Source of the DNA: Dichetophora obliterata
Taxonomy: Eukaryota > Arthropoda > Insecta > Diptera > Sciomyzidae
DNA length: 64,000 nucleotides
Assembly (NCBI GenBank): GCA_963920525.1
Contig: OY986438.1
Coordinates: forward strand, 81,145,177-81,209,176
Direction of reading: 5' to 3'
Shown: positions 11,370 through 22,177 of the stretch, piece after piece
Numbering within the stretch: position 1 is the stretch's first letter
Layout: each line of letters starts with the position of its first letter
Translations under genes and position numbers: made by a program
Notes under the pieces: generated by a model
Told to the model about the DNA's origin: nothing
Databases searched by the model: none
What the model saw: the letters and a program-made list of their open reading frames with translations, nothing else

Positions 11370-12003
11370 TAATATAAGTTTTCACAAAAATTTAAAATTA
11401 ACCAAATCCTTAGACTATTTCACATTTTATAGCTGTTTGTATGAAAAATTAAAATATTTTCCTACATAAAATCGGTATTTTCTCAAAAACTACCGTTTGT
11501 ACTACGAATTATGAACAGTAAATTATTGAAGTCTGAAAATTCATCTTTCATTTGGTGTATAAAATATACAAGTTATTTATTCTCGGTTGAAATAATTACA
11601 TAATTGAAGAAATATTTAAGATTTAACTCGTACAAAAATAAGACAAGAAAAATCATGATTTCCCAATTTACGGAATGTTTATTTTAAATCATGTTAATTC
11701 TATTTTTTACCATATTTGGTGAATTTATACTGTAAAAACACCTTTGAAATTTGTTTATTTTTGGTTCTGTTCTGTTCTTGTTGATTCTGTTTATTTTTGT
11801 TTTTTTAGTATGAAGAGTAAATTTTATCTATAATTTTGGGATACTTTCTAATATCTTGTGACATATAAAAAAAATATATACATTTACATATCAACTGAAA
11901 GGTTTAACTATAGGCTTTTTGAATAAGATATTTTTTTGCATATTAATATCGCGACTTTAGGAGAAAATAACGGGTTTATCGGTAATAAAAAGTAAATATA
12001 ATA
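11370..12003. other. Spacer between two opposed MITEs
   Basis: About 630 bp of AT-rich DNA between MITE copies 1 and 2. No ORF, repeat match or gene motif was recognised. It has no counterpart in the opposite arm of the large inverted repeat. Confidence 0.5.
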
Positions 12004-12359
12004 GGCGTGTTTTATTCGTTCTGGTTAAACCAAACAGTTTCTAAATTTTTTTTCGCTACGGCGCTATAGATGTCGCTATTTGTTTTAGTTTGTGGCAGCA
12101 CTCGCAAGTAAGAGTTTAGTTTACAACACCGATATTGATGTCACCCAATGCTGGAAAAAGAAGCATCTGTGCTGTTTAGTCATATCATCGTCGACAATGC
12201 CCCAAGCGGTCAGAAGCAGTAATGGTATTGTTTTGCAATCAGCCGTTTGGTCATATCATTTGGCGACAATGCCCCAAACGGTCTAAGGCAAAACGTACAA
12301 AACTTTAACTAATGCGATCTATTCGTTCACTGGTTAAACCAGAACAAATAAAACGCAGC
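12004..12359 (-). mobile_element. TA-flanked MITE, copy 2 (shortened)
   Basis: This copy is inverted relative to copy 1, starts GGCGTGTTTTATTCGTTCTG and ends ...GAACAAATAAAACGCAGC, with TA at both flanks. At 356 bp it lacks about 60 bp found in copies 1 and 3, on the side next to the TTTTTTCGCTACGG tract. Confidence 0.8.
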
Positions 12360-13309
12360 TAATATGAAACAAATAGTATATATCTATAAGAGTTTTCACT
12401 CGTTGCTCGTTATTTTTTGCTCGCTAATATTAGCCATCCATCGACAGAACAGGATATTTTGATGTGACATTTCTTTTATACCCCTTCAAAAGTGCGAGTT
12501 TGTTTACATTTTGTTTTCTATATTTTGATCATTTTGGCTGCGTGCACAAGGGAGCAAAAATATCGGTATTTTTTAATGTGCTTGCCTGTTTCTTCTTATT
12601 TGAATATCTGAAGAAATATTGCAAATATTATGAATGAAAATAAAATATTACAGCTTCTTATTTGATTGTGCATGGTTGCCGAATTTATTTTGTTTCCAGC
12701 TGGACATTTTTGTTGTAATTTTGTTGTATCTATATTTTGGTTGCTGCTGCAGAGAAGGATTTTTAGATATTTCATTAGCTGAAGAGAAAGACAGAATTCT
12801 GATTCGGATAATGAAATAATTATTGGATAATAAAAAAATGTAGCAATAAAATAGAATCGGTCAAGCAGTATTTTATAAATTTAAAATAAAACAAAGAAAT
12901 ATTGTACATTTAATTAATGACAATAAAAGTTATATTTGATAAAAATCTTACAGGTTATTATTTATGTGTGTGTGTGTTTTTTTCTTCCATCTTCTTGTAG
13001 TTGCCAAATTTAGATTTTTTCTAGCTAGACATTTTCCTTGTAGCAATATTTTGCTTGCTACTTTGGATACACAACCATAATTTTTAGATTCTTCGTTAGA
13101 CCAATAAAAAGACGAAATTCTGATGATTCAGCTCATGAAATTATAATTAGTAAGGACTTGAAAATTGTTTTTTAACAAAAATGCTTTTAATAAATAAAAT
13201 TAACTTGAATTAACAAAATACAAACACCAAATTTCTTCAAAATCGGTCTAACTGTTTAGGAGAAGTTCAGTGAGAAAGCCATGTACAGAAGAATTTATTG
13301 TGTAAAGAT

Positions 13310-13570
13310 ATTCTCCGGCAGACGTTGTCCTGCCACCGCCTTACTGCCATATATGAATTTTCATGCTAATAGGAAAAAAACATTTTATATTTTCACCATT
13401 TTGCGTATAGTTGCCGAACGTATCTATATAAACTAAATTACAAAATTTTAGTCTAATACAACCAAAACCGTCCAAAATATAGCATTTTTGTTGATTTGTA
13501 GGCGGTGAAAGAGGGTGTGGCAAAATATTTTTCCCTTGAACCATCTACAACGCCAAACAAATCGAGTACT
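13310..13570 (-). mobile_element. Helitron 3' part fragment
   Basis: The hairpin GGCAGACGTTGTCCTGCC at 13317-13334 and the following body (unit containing CCAAAACCGTCCAAAATATAGC and TTGATTTGTAGGCGG) match the Helitron end at 21645-22177. The terminal CTRR has decayed here. It lies in the centre of the large inverted repeat. Confidence 0.6.
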
Positions 13571-14039
13571 TAAATTTAAGCTTAAGTTACTTTATAGCTA
13601 TCGTTTTAATATTTTAACTGTATTAAAATGTATAACAATATACATTTACGAATTTCGTAATCAATTTCTACTAATACTTTTTACAAATTTAACAAATTTT
13701 AATACAACTTTTTAATGCTTCTAATTTCTAACCATGAAAGAAGTATATTATTTTAACAAATTAAAAAAATATACTATAATAAATACAATATAAGTATATA
13801 CTGTTTTCTGTGTAAATGTACATTAAGGTGGCCGTAATTTATAAATGTTTTTTAACGGTTAAAACATAGGCTTAGGCATAGGCTTAAAACTATTAAACTT
13901 AAAACTATAAAATTTAAAACGATTTAATATAAAATTAAAATGTATGCAGTTTTTTTGAAAAAATCCCCAAAAATCTACAAATGCGAAAATCATGTAAAAA
14001 ATACATGTATTTGTACAAAAATTAAAAATGGTGAACTAC

Positions 14040-14340
14040 TAAGCAGACATTTACAAATATCAGGGTTTTAATTGGTGTAATTGGGGTACAAAAAAGGAAA
14101 AAAATATTAAAAATTACCAATTCTACTATCTGCTAGAGCCAGTGGCTGTAGAATAACGTATTGAAATTTCAGCCCAATCGGCTGATAGATTTTTTTAAAC
14201 ACCCTGACCGATCAAAAAAACTTTGTTTCAAGAAAATCACTTTTTTATAGACGACGATTTTAATTTTTTTGTAAAATATTACATTTGAAAACAATTTAAT
14301 ATATATATTATTGATATAATTGTATAATAGTATTTATTGA
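14040..14340 (-). repeat. Dispersed repeat B, minus copy
   Basis: The minus strand matches the repeat at 44100-44690 (GATCGGGTGTTTAAA, TCAATTTGACTGAAATTT-type text) and the plus copy at 15785-16255. It is split from that copy by the element at 14378-15757. Confidence 0.55.
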
Positions 14341-14377
14341 AACCAGGTTATTTTTTAATAAAACTTAGGGCGATGTT

Positions 14378-15757
14378 GGGATGTCAATTTTTGGAGTTTT
14401 TTCGATCCCGGGATTTTCAGCATCTGAAAATACAATCCCGGGATCCCGAGATCTTCCCGAAATTCAGTAAGTTTTTATTTCGTTATATTTTTTCCAAACA
14501 GTGCAACACATTCACTTCTATTTTATTATAGTGCATATTTTGTATCAAATTGATATAACAAAGAAGTAAAATTTTTACCAATTCCACAACAAAAAATCCA
14601 ATCATAAAATTTGACTGTCATATATCCTCAGAAATTCATAACATTCCTTTAGGAAAATCTAATTTAAAAGTAGTTTTTTGTCAAACACAACTAGTTGAAA
14701 TTCGGACTTTTTTCCATAGAACGAACTAACATATATTGTATGGTAATGTCCGATAAATAAGTCAATTGACTTTCGTCTGCTTATGTTTTCAACTACTTGT
14801 TAAATTAGTTGAATTTAAATTATTTTTTAACTACTTTAAAAAAAATCAATTGAAAACTAGTTTCACCTTATTGAAGATGATTTTAAAAGCATAAAAATTT
14901 TAATTTTCTATACACCAAAAAGATCATTTATTTTATTGTTTTGAAAAAAAAAATACTTAAATTCATATTAGTGAAAGCCTAAAGTTAATAATATTTGATG
15001 AAATAGCATGGTTAAATATATATAAACTTGTAATCTTATAAAAATTTGCAATAAAAACATGTCAAAATCAGAGTAGTCGCCGCCTTAATATAATTCAAAG
15101 TAGTTTTTAAGCCACTTGTTTTGAAGTAGTTTTTCAATTACTTCATATATAATGCAATAAAAACTATTCAAAATTGAAGTGGATGCCGCCTTAATATAAT
15201 TCAAAGTAGTTCATAAACTAGATTATTTTAAATAAGTTTTTTAATTAGTTGTTTTTAAAAACAAGGTCGTTTGTTTCTATAGGGATAGTTTTTCAAAAAT
15301 ATATGTACAAATACATATATTTAGTTTAGCAGTAAATGCTTACATACAATTATTTTAAATCACTATTTAAACAATTTTTTGAAAATTTAATTTTTTTCAG
15401 ATTGATTATTGTTCAATTATCCTTCAACTACAACTACAAAAGCCAAAATTTGAATAAAAAAAATTATTCGAATTTTGGCTTTGGTTGTTTTTTTTTCGAA
15501 ATAGCTTAAGATTATGAAAAAGCCATCCATAAAGTCGGTTTTTAAATTTTGCATTTTTTGATTTTTGGGGATTTTTCGAAAAAATGCATAGATTTTATTT
15601 TTATATCAAATCGAATAGTTTTAGCCTATGACGTAAAAAAACTTTTATGAATTAGGGCCACCTTAATGTTCATTTACACAAAACAACAGTAAATACATAT
15701 ATTGTATTTATTATAGTATATACAATCCCGGGATTGTAGTAAAAAAGTTGACATCCC
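14378..15757. mobile_element. Element with GGGATGTCAA ends and CCCGGGA repeats
   Basis: GGGATGTCAA begins it at 14378 and its inverse TTGACATCCC ends it at 15757. Near both ends lies ATCCCGGGATT, with extra copies at the left end. The interior is AT-rich and non-coding and includes a piece (15540-15725) that is an inverted match to 13776-13990. The TIR style resembles hAT MITEs, but I found no convincing 8-bp target duplication. Confidence 0.5.
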
Positions 15758-15784
15758 TACTCCGCTTTAATGTTTATCAAAAAA

Positions 15785-16255
15785 AAAAAAAATAGCCTCT
15801 TTTCATTCAGTATATACTTTTATACAATTATATAAATTATATTTATAGAAAATTCTTTTCAAAAGTAATATTTTACAAAATATTTAAAATCGTCGTCTAT
15901 AGAAAAGTGATTTTCTCGAAACAAAGTTTTTTGACTTTTTTGACCAGGGTGTAAATGTCTGCTTATAGTTCGCCATTTTTTCATTTTTTAATAATACTAT
16001 TTAAATCTACTACCTGCCAGAATGATAACTCGCAGAATATATTTAAATTTTGTTTTCTTCAAATGACTTCAAGTGCCGTAATCACCCGTGCCAGCAACAC
16101 AACTTTCTTTTAGGTGTCCACTTTGGACGTAAAATAATTTTAAAGTATGTTATAAAATAACATGAAAAAAATTTAAATGATTGTATTTTATTTTATAATA
16201 AATAAAAATTGCCGAAATAAAACTTGAAAATAAGGCCGGAGAATCCAACTACAGT
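15785..16255 (+). repeat. Dispersed repeat B, plus copy
   Basis: It shares with 44100-44690 the order AAAGTTTTTTGA..., CTTCAAGTGCCGT, GCCAGCAACACAACTT, AGGTGTCCACTTTGGAC and AGGCCGGAG. No ORF. Confidence 0.6.
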
Positions 16256-17325
16256 ATTTGTATGTATTTTCTTTTACATTCTAAATAAATCAGAGGAAAC
16301 CTTTTTATAATGCATTACTTTGTTCCGTTAATAAACATTTTTTCAAGTCCTAACTAAGCAATAATTATTTCATTAGCCGAATTTGAATTCCGTCTATCTA
16401 TTCGGCTAATGAAGTATCTAAAAATTATGCTTGTGTATCCAAAGTAGCAACCAAAATATTACTTTAAATTTATAAAATACTGCTAGACCAATTCTATTTT
16501 ATTGCTTAATTTTTTTATTATCCAATAATTATTTCATTAGCCGAATCAGAATTCTGTCTTTCTATTCAGCTAATGAAATATCTTAAAATCCTTCTCTGCA
16601 GCAGCAACAAAAATATAGCTACAACAAAAATGTCCAGCTGGAAACACAATAAATTCGGCAACCATGCACATGCAAATAAGAAGCTGTAAAATTTTATTTT
16701 CATTCATAATATTTGCAATATTTCTTCAGATATTCAAATAAGAAGAAACAGGCAAGCACATTAAAAAATACCGATCTTTTTGCTCCCTTGTGTTCGCAGC
16801 CAAAATGATCAAAATATAGAAAACAAAATGTAAACAAACTCGCACTTTTGAAGGGGTATAAAAGAAATGTCCCATCAAAATATCCTGTTCTGTCGATGGA
16901 TGGCTAATATTAGCGAGCAAAAAATAATGAGCGACGAGTGAAAACTCTTATAGCTATATACTCGTTGTATGAAATCTCTAATATAATGAAATATGTTTCT
17001 AAAATATATATGGTTTGTATTTTTTCTGACAGATAATTTAATGCCCTTTCAAATAAAGTGTCAATATTTAAGATCGATTGGTTACTGGCAAATATATAGA
17101 TGTTTTTTTTAATAGATATTTTAGAAAAAAAAATTTTTTAAAACGATATATCGATAATTCCTTTTGTATATCTTATTTTCTCAATGAGTACTTTAAAACT
17201 TCATTTTCAAATCTTGGCGCCCCGGTAATCGGAATCGTGCCTATTGATTTATTGCAACTACATATATGATACAAAATGTAGAAGTATGCATTACTAAGTA
17301 ATAAAGTATAACTACAACAGTACTA

Positions 17326-17535
17326 CATCTGGCAACTATGGGTGTAGGCTCAACTTTTTTCGTTTGATATGATTTTGACAGAATTGTAGGTATTGTCGAA
17401 AAGAAATCAAAACAAACACAGAATATAAGGGGTACTTTTTAAAGTCTCTCCGTATCGAGCCTACCTGGTTAATATGCCTTGCTGAGCGCCTGGTAATCAA
17501 GATCCAAAAGCGTCATTTAAAAACCTACTCGCTGT
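17326..17535. other. Short region between the inverted repeat and the P-like element
   Basis: GTAGGCTC at 17344-17351 and GAGCCTAC at 17457-17464 may be ends of a small MITE, but eight bases is weak. The last eight bases (17528-17535) are the left target duplication of the P-like element. Confidence 0.4.
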
Positions 17536-17597
17536 CATGGTAGAATAACCAGGTAGGGCCGGCTCGCTTATTGCCCTCACGCGTTAAGAGCCAACAA

Positions 17598-17953
17598 GAC
17601 TACACAGACTGTTTGCGCAAACAATACTTTTTTCTCGTCATAGCGACGACCATACTCTACACAGACTTTGTTTGCGCAGACTTGATTTTTTAGTTCAAAT
17701 TCTATTAAATTTTTCTTTTCTGCTTCCATTTTTATATATTTTCCTTCACTCATGTCTTCGCTCCATAAAACTTTCGGTATTATGGCATGTCGGTGTGATT
17801 TTCACTGCACACTATACAGACGGTTTGCGCAAACACAACCAAAAATTAAAATATTTTTATTTTTGCGCAGACATCTGCACAGACCTAAAACAGCCAAATA
17901 CACTGTCGAACAGTCTGCGCAAACACGTGTTTGCGCAAACAGTCTGTGTAGTC
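17598..17953. mobile_element. MITE nested in the P-like element
   Basis: GACTACACAGACTGTTTGCG at 17598 starts a perfect 26-bp terminal inverted repeat that ends at 17953. The palindrome TTTGCGCAAA or a one-base variant recurs at about 17612, 17669, 17825, 17863, 17913 and 17930. No clear target duplication was seen. Non-coding. Confidence 0.8.
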
Positions 17954-18141
17954 TGTTTGGCCTTTGAACGAAGAGTGGAAAATGAAAAACTTGAGTAGTT
18001 GTCAAAACGACGAAGTTCGTAAAAACGTCAAATGAAATAAGAATATTATGTTTTCAAATTGTAAATAAGGCGGACACGTGTGTTAAGTTTGTATTAATTT
18101 GAATGAAAATATTATAAAAACAGTGTAAATAAAACTATAAA

Positions 18142-18253
18142 ATGCCGAGAAAGTGTTCAATTTGCAAAAACGCAAAAAACAAGTTTAACCAAAAATCAAC
18201 AGCAAAACATGAACATAAAGAAACTCTAGATGAACAGCTGATTTTGACAACTA
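18142..18253 (+). pseudogene. Possible truncated first exon of a P-like transposase
   Basis: An ATG at 18142 opens MPRKCSICKNAKNKFNQK and stays sense-like for about 35 codons before leaving into sequence near the right terminal repeat. P transposases start with a THAP zinc-binding domain whose N-terminus is short, basic and has C-x-x-C. The CSIC here fits that pattern loosely. No other THAP residue can be seen because the ORF is truncated. It could equally be a chance ORF; confidence is low. Confidence 0.3.
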
Positions 18254-18534
18254 GTTCGCTTTTCTCTGCTTTCTCCTTCATTCCTCTCCGATTCAATCCA
18301 GCCTGGTTATTCTGCCATGCTCGCTGTTTGTATTGATGACGAGAGTTCCTCGGAAAATCACGATAACGAAACCAAAGATTTACCCTCTACCAAAATCGTT
18401 CAACGCGCCTAAAGAAGTTTTCACTTCAAAAACAAGGACGAGACTGGAAAACAGGTCCCCAATAGATAGACCTTTTGGCATTATCAAAAAGAGCTTGTTA
18501 TTGTTGGGATTTGCACTGCAACCTTAAGAACTAT

Positions 18535-18960
18535 TGTGCCCCTTCATGGAACTAAAGAACCTAATTTAGTCCAATCTATGAGATAAATGCTATGTGTCCC
18601 ATATCTCTTCATTTTTATGAAGTAGTTTGTGGTATTGTCTGGTACCACAGATATTTCTGTCGAGTTTAAACGAGTGTGGGACACTGTCCGAGAATATGCC
18701 AATTTTGTGAAGTGATAGTTAAACCTATAGTGACCTGCATTCTTTACATATCTTCAGGTCGTATGTTCTTATGAGTTATATAGGGTGCTCTAACCCTGGA
18801 AGATTTCCCCAGTATCTTCCTTTTCGGTTTTCTTCATATTTTCTTATTGAAAGAGAGAGGATTGTTTGACCCACTCCATAGAATGGTTCCGGATCAACAA
18901 GAGGAGTCGATTCTCCTTTCTTTGCCAATTCGTCAGAAATTAACAGCTTGTTAACTTTAA
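18535..18960 (-). pseudogene. LINE ORF2 C-terminal fragment with RNase H
   Basis: On the minus strand from about 18960, the frame reads DELAKKGESTPLVDPEPFYG, then IRKYEENRKGRYWGNLPGLEH. This is the end of the RNase H domain of LINEs of the Jockey/I/R1 type, which have ADELA...G...PEP followed by a tryptophan-rich tail. A decayed zinc-finger-like tail with IGIFSDSV and CKLD-type text follows, with several stops. The upstream (right) side is cut by the MITE starting at 18990. It is a dead fragment. Confidence 0.65.
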
Positions 18961-18989
18961 AAAGAAAATCTTATCTCTTAAAAGACATT

Positions 18990-19367
18990 GGCCGCATTCA
19001 GCGCAGTCAACTGTTGTGAACTGTAATGGTAGCGCTACCTTAGTGCGCGATGTTTTTCTCTGAATGTGTTGCTTCTCTACACTTCAGAAGTTAGTTTCAA
19101 ATTAATTTTATTTAATTTTTATGTAAATTTAATTCAATTGAAAAGGTTTCTCACTATAATTTTCTGCGTTCTTTCTGCGTTTATTAATTTAACAGCGTCA
19201 GTAACAGCATCTGACAGTTAAGCAAACAGTTGTGTTCATGTAGCATAGAATTTGTTCGCTCGATTAAAAGGCATCCGCTACCTAATCAGTTTTAGTTAGC
19301 GCTCCCAAAATTTGACCATTCAGCGAATTTTCACATAACAGTTGACAACTGTTGTCTGCATGCGGCC
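18990..19367. mobile_element. MITE with GGCCGCAT ends
   Basis: GGCCGCATTCAG at the left is answered by the inverse of GGCCGCATGCAG at the right, with further inverted similarity (GTCAACTGTTGTGAACTG versus GTTGTCAACTGTTATGTG). ATT flanks both sides, a possible 3-bp duplication. Non-coding. Confidence 0.6.
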
Positions 19368-20929
19368 ATTGTAATTCCATAAGCAATAGTAGATATTGAA
19401 CACCTCTTTAATATCTTAGAACGTATTAAATCTAAGATAATGTTTCAGCTTAGTCGAAAGGTGTAAGCGTGTGTGGGTATGTGTCTAACAGTTGATTTGA
19501 AGCATAGAAGAAAGATAAAGCGTAAACGTGTGATGTGGTGCATAATGAGCTACAACATGTTAACACAACTGCACAAAGTTCATTACCGTTACATCGAACC
19601 GTCTGGCAACAAGTCATTCATCTCGTCCGCCACTCCTGGCTCTATCCAACAAACCTAAACGACACATTGTGGCCACTACGTGTTGAACAAATGTTAAACA
19701 TGACCGTCTACTGCCACCTACTGGGCAGTATTTAGGTAATCACAAGAACACACACACTCTCACCTGTAAATTTAGCTGCACTAGTATGCTCCTGCATATA
19801 CACATTCACTCTAACACAAACGCAAAGGACATCACACAATGTAATTGATTTTGACTTTGACACCTAAAGTGTTTGACATTATTTTACAATCAACTACATC
19901 AACATTTCAACACAACTTACACTCCCAAACACACGTACATACACACACTGCAACATTTTCTCACATCAATTGTTTCGATCCTTGTTTTGAAATGTCCTTT
20001 CATTGTCCTGCGGCTGAGTAGATTCAGGCTGCGATGCAATAACATTTAGCGCAGGTTGCTATAAAATGTGTTTTGACCACAGAATTACTCTTATAACACA
20101 GGTAACAACTAACTTGTTGTTAGTTTTTCAGCTGAAGTGTTGTTTCTGAGTCTTTTAAAAACTGAAATGAAAAATAACCTCTATCGGAGCTTTATTTTAC
20201 CGGCGAGAAAATTTGCTAAACATTTTTAGATCGAAATTTTGAAAAGTAGTTAAAGAAATAATGTTACGTTCAAATAACTCGAAATCGGACAATTAAAGTA
20301 TTGTTTACGGTCCACGTAACCTTTAGTCCCTTGCCAATTCTGCACCTTCTACTCGCCGATTTTAACAAGATGGGCGCTCAAGTCATGATGAAGTCGCCAA
20401 AGTAGCCTCTGATATTGATATATATTATATCAATTTATTCATTCTTTTTTGTAGAAGATCTAACAAGAACATCTAGAACGTCAACTCGAGGGAATATATC
20501 GAAATACAAGAAACACAAAACTGCTAAACGAAATTCAAAAACCTAGGAGGCATGAAATTTAGGTCTTTCACGGTTTTTTAGAGGCTTTTTTCAATTTAAA
20601 AAATCATTTCCTCCTTTTGAAAATAATCAAAAAGCATTTTCCTTCAAAATCAATTAAGTCAGGCCTTTTGAAAAAATTCAACCGAAAAAAGACAAAGTTG
20701 TTTTTAGGAAAAGCTTACTGGTATTATTAACTGGGATATTATTGGAGCGAGCGGGCGAAATTTCAATGGAACAGCTTGTTTGAAGATTGTTTGACTAAGC
20801 ATTCCTCTGAAATGGTTTGACCGATTTCTTTTTGTAATCTGTTGTACGCTTTAAAAAATTTTTTCTAAGTAAGCCAAAATTTGGAAATTCTATTTAGTTT
20901 ATAAATTAGGCTATGATCATAATACACGT
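19368..20929. other. Unassigned stretch
   Basis: I see no gene here. ORFs around 19473-19735 lack family motifs. Short inverted text occurs at 20104-20135 (AACAACTAACTTGTTGTTAG). CA-rich dinucleotide tracts occur at 19745-19950. Confidence 0.5.
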
Positions 20930-21420
20930 TTTTGTAGCGATGGCGACACCGCACAGTGTAACGAGTCCATATAGCGAGTGGACAAAAATAGGAGTCGTTG
21001 TAGAATCATGAAATTACATAGGTATTACAACTATGATAATTAAAGCATCCGCACTAAATTTCATGAAAATCGGAACACGGACACGCCTACCTCCCATACA
21101 ACCCAAAAATTTAATACGTTATGAAGAGACTAATAATAAAGCTACAGGGCTGAAATTTGGTACTTGAAAATGTTTCATAAAAAATGAGATGTTTTTAAAA
21201 AATGAACGCCATATTCTTACGGACACGCCCACCTCCATTGCAACCCGCAATACTGCAAACTCTTTAAAGAAGTTTGTATATGAGCTACAGGAATAAAATT
21301 CGGTGTGTGGGAATATTTTATCAAAACGAAGATGTGTAAAAAATATGGGCATCACCCGCCTACTGACACGCCCACTTCCCATGCCTATGACACAAAATGG
21401 ATTTTAATACACATTAGTAA
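20930..21420. repeat. Diverged tandem repeat, about 150-bp unit, three copies
   Basis: Each unit contains GAGCTACAG-GGCTGAAATTTGG-type text, then GGACACGCCCACCTCC, then ACAAC/GCAACCC. Spacing is roughly 140-160 bp. The CACGCCCAC block recalls the Helitron internal units, but the rest differs. Confidence 0.55.
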
Positions 21421-21644
21421 TGTTTATTTAAATTATTCATTGATTGTTTATTTTCAATACATTTTGAATTATTATGTTTGTGGTATTCCATAGTCGGGCT
21501 TAGCCGACTTTAGTATTTCCGTACTTGTTTGACATAATATCATTATCTCTAGTATTTATTGCAAAAAGTTACATTTTTCTTAAACGTCACTACTTAAAAT
21601 ACTCCAGACCACAAGCAGAAAACATTGTTGCTTTAAATATAATA
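21421..21644. other. Stretch with a GTCGGGCTTAGCCGAC hairpin
   Basis: A short palindrome, AGTCGGGCTTAGCCGACT, lies at about 21493-21510. It could mark the end of the tandem-repeat element to its left. Nothing else is recognised before the Helitron end at 21645. Confidence 0.4.
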
Positions 21645-22177
21645 CTAGTATTCCCCGGCAGACGTTGTTCTGCCACAGACCGCCTTACTGCCATATACGC
21701 AAATGTCAAGAAATGCCAAATATTTTCAGTCATAGCCATAGGCAGCTATACCATTTTCAGTTTAGCTGCCGAAAGTAACCATATGGACTAAATAACCAAA
21801 TTTTAGTCTAATACGATCAAAACCGTGCGAAATATAGCAATTTTGTTGTTTTGTAAGCGGTAAAAAGGGTTGCGGCAAAATTATTTCCCTTAAACCATCT
21901 CGTAATCGAAACAAATCGACTGCCCAAATTTCAGCTCAATTTAGCTTAAGTCTGGCGCACTTTGCTCCACTCGACGCTGACTCCAAGAAAAATGAGTTTA
22001 ACTAAAGTGGGACAGCCCTATTCTTGTTGCACTTGCCGAGAGTAACCATGTGAACTAAATTTTAAAATGTTTGTCTAATACGACCCAAACCGTTGAAATA
22101 AAACATTTTCATTGGTTTGTGGGCGGTAACCATACAAACTAAGCCAACATTTAAGCTCAATCGACCTAGTAGTCAAT
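21645..22177 (-). mobile_element. Helitron, 3' half
   Basis: Read on the minus strand the element ends with hairpin GGCAGAACAACGTCTGCC, eight bases, then CTAG next to T. That is the canonical Helitron 3' terminus and insertion context. Inside are diverged ~130-bp units with CCAAAACCGT, TTTGTGGGCGG and CGAAAGTAACCAT. Its other half is at 29618-30347. An LTR element was inserted between them with duplication of CAAT. Non-autonomous, total about 1.26 kb. Confidence 0.8.

Larger units (their letters stand above)
10720..17325. repeat. Large imperfect inverted repeat, about 6.6 kb end to end
   Basis: Outer arms: 10720-10860 pairs with about 17040-17255 (shared GGGGCGCCAAG...GAAAATG...AAGTACTCATTG). 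Inner arms: 12362-13235 pairs with about 16290-16985, matching through several hundred bases. The left arm is interrupted by a 1.4-kb insertion at 10953-12361, two opposed MITEs with a spacer. Within each inner arm two diverged copies of a ~320-bp unit lie in tandem. The 3-kb middle holds other repeats. A third copy of the outer arm lies at 52611-52888. Whether this is one element with long terminal repeats or an inverted duplication is unresolved. Confidence 0.7.
17536..18319 (+). mobile_element. P-like DNA transposon, non-autonomous
   Basis: Ends are CATGGTAGAATAACCAGG at 17536-17553 and the inverse of CATGGCAGAATAACCAGG at 18302-18319, one mismatch in 18. The 8-bp CTCGCTGT lies directly outside both ends (17528-17535 and 18320-18327). 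The terminus resembles the Drosophila P-element end, which also starts CATG, runs through AATAAC and duplicates 8 bp. The element is 784 bp, far too short for a transposase, and carries an inner MITE at 17598-17953. It holds one short ORF at 18142 that could be the start of a transposase. I infer an internally deleted copy needing enzyme from elsewhere. Confidence 0.85.

Noticed and set aside
17344..17464. Possible MITE with GTAGGCTC ends
   Set aside because: Only eight bases match and no target duplication or inner pairing was found.
17591..17960. Regularly repeated TTTGCGCAAA as a CRISPR-like array
   Set aside because: Spacing is irregular, the repeats are short palindromes and the whole lies within perfect terminal inverted repeats, so a MITE explains it.
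19473..19735. Two overlapping short ORFs
   Set aside because: No recognisable domain and no splice or start context; likely chance.
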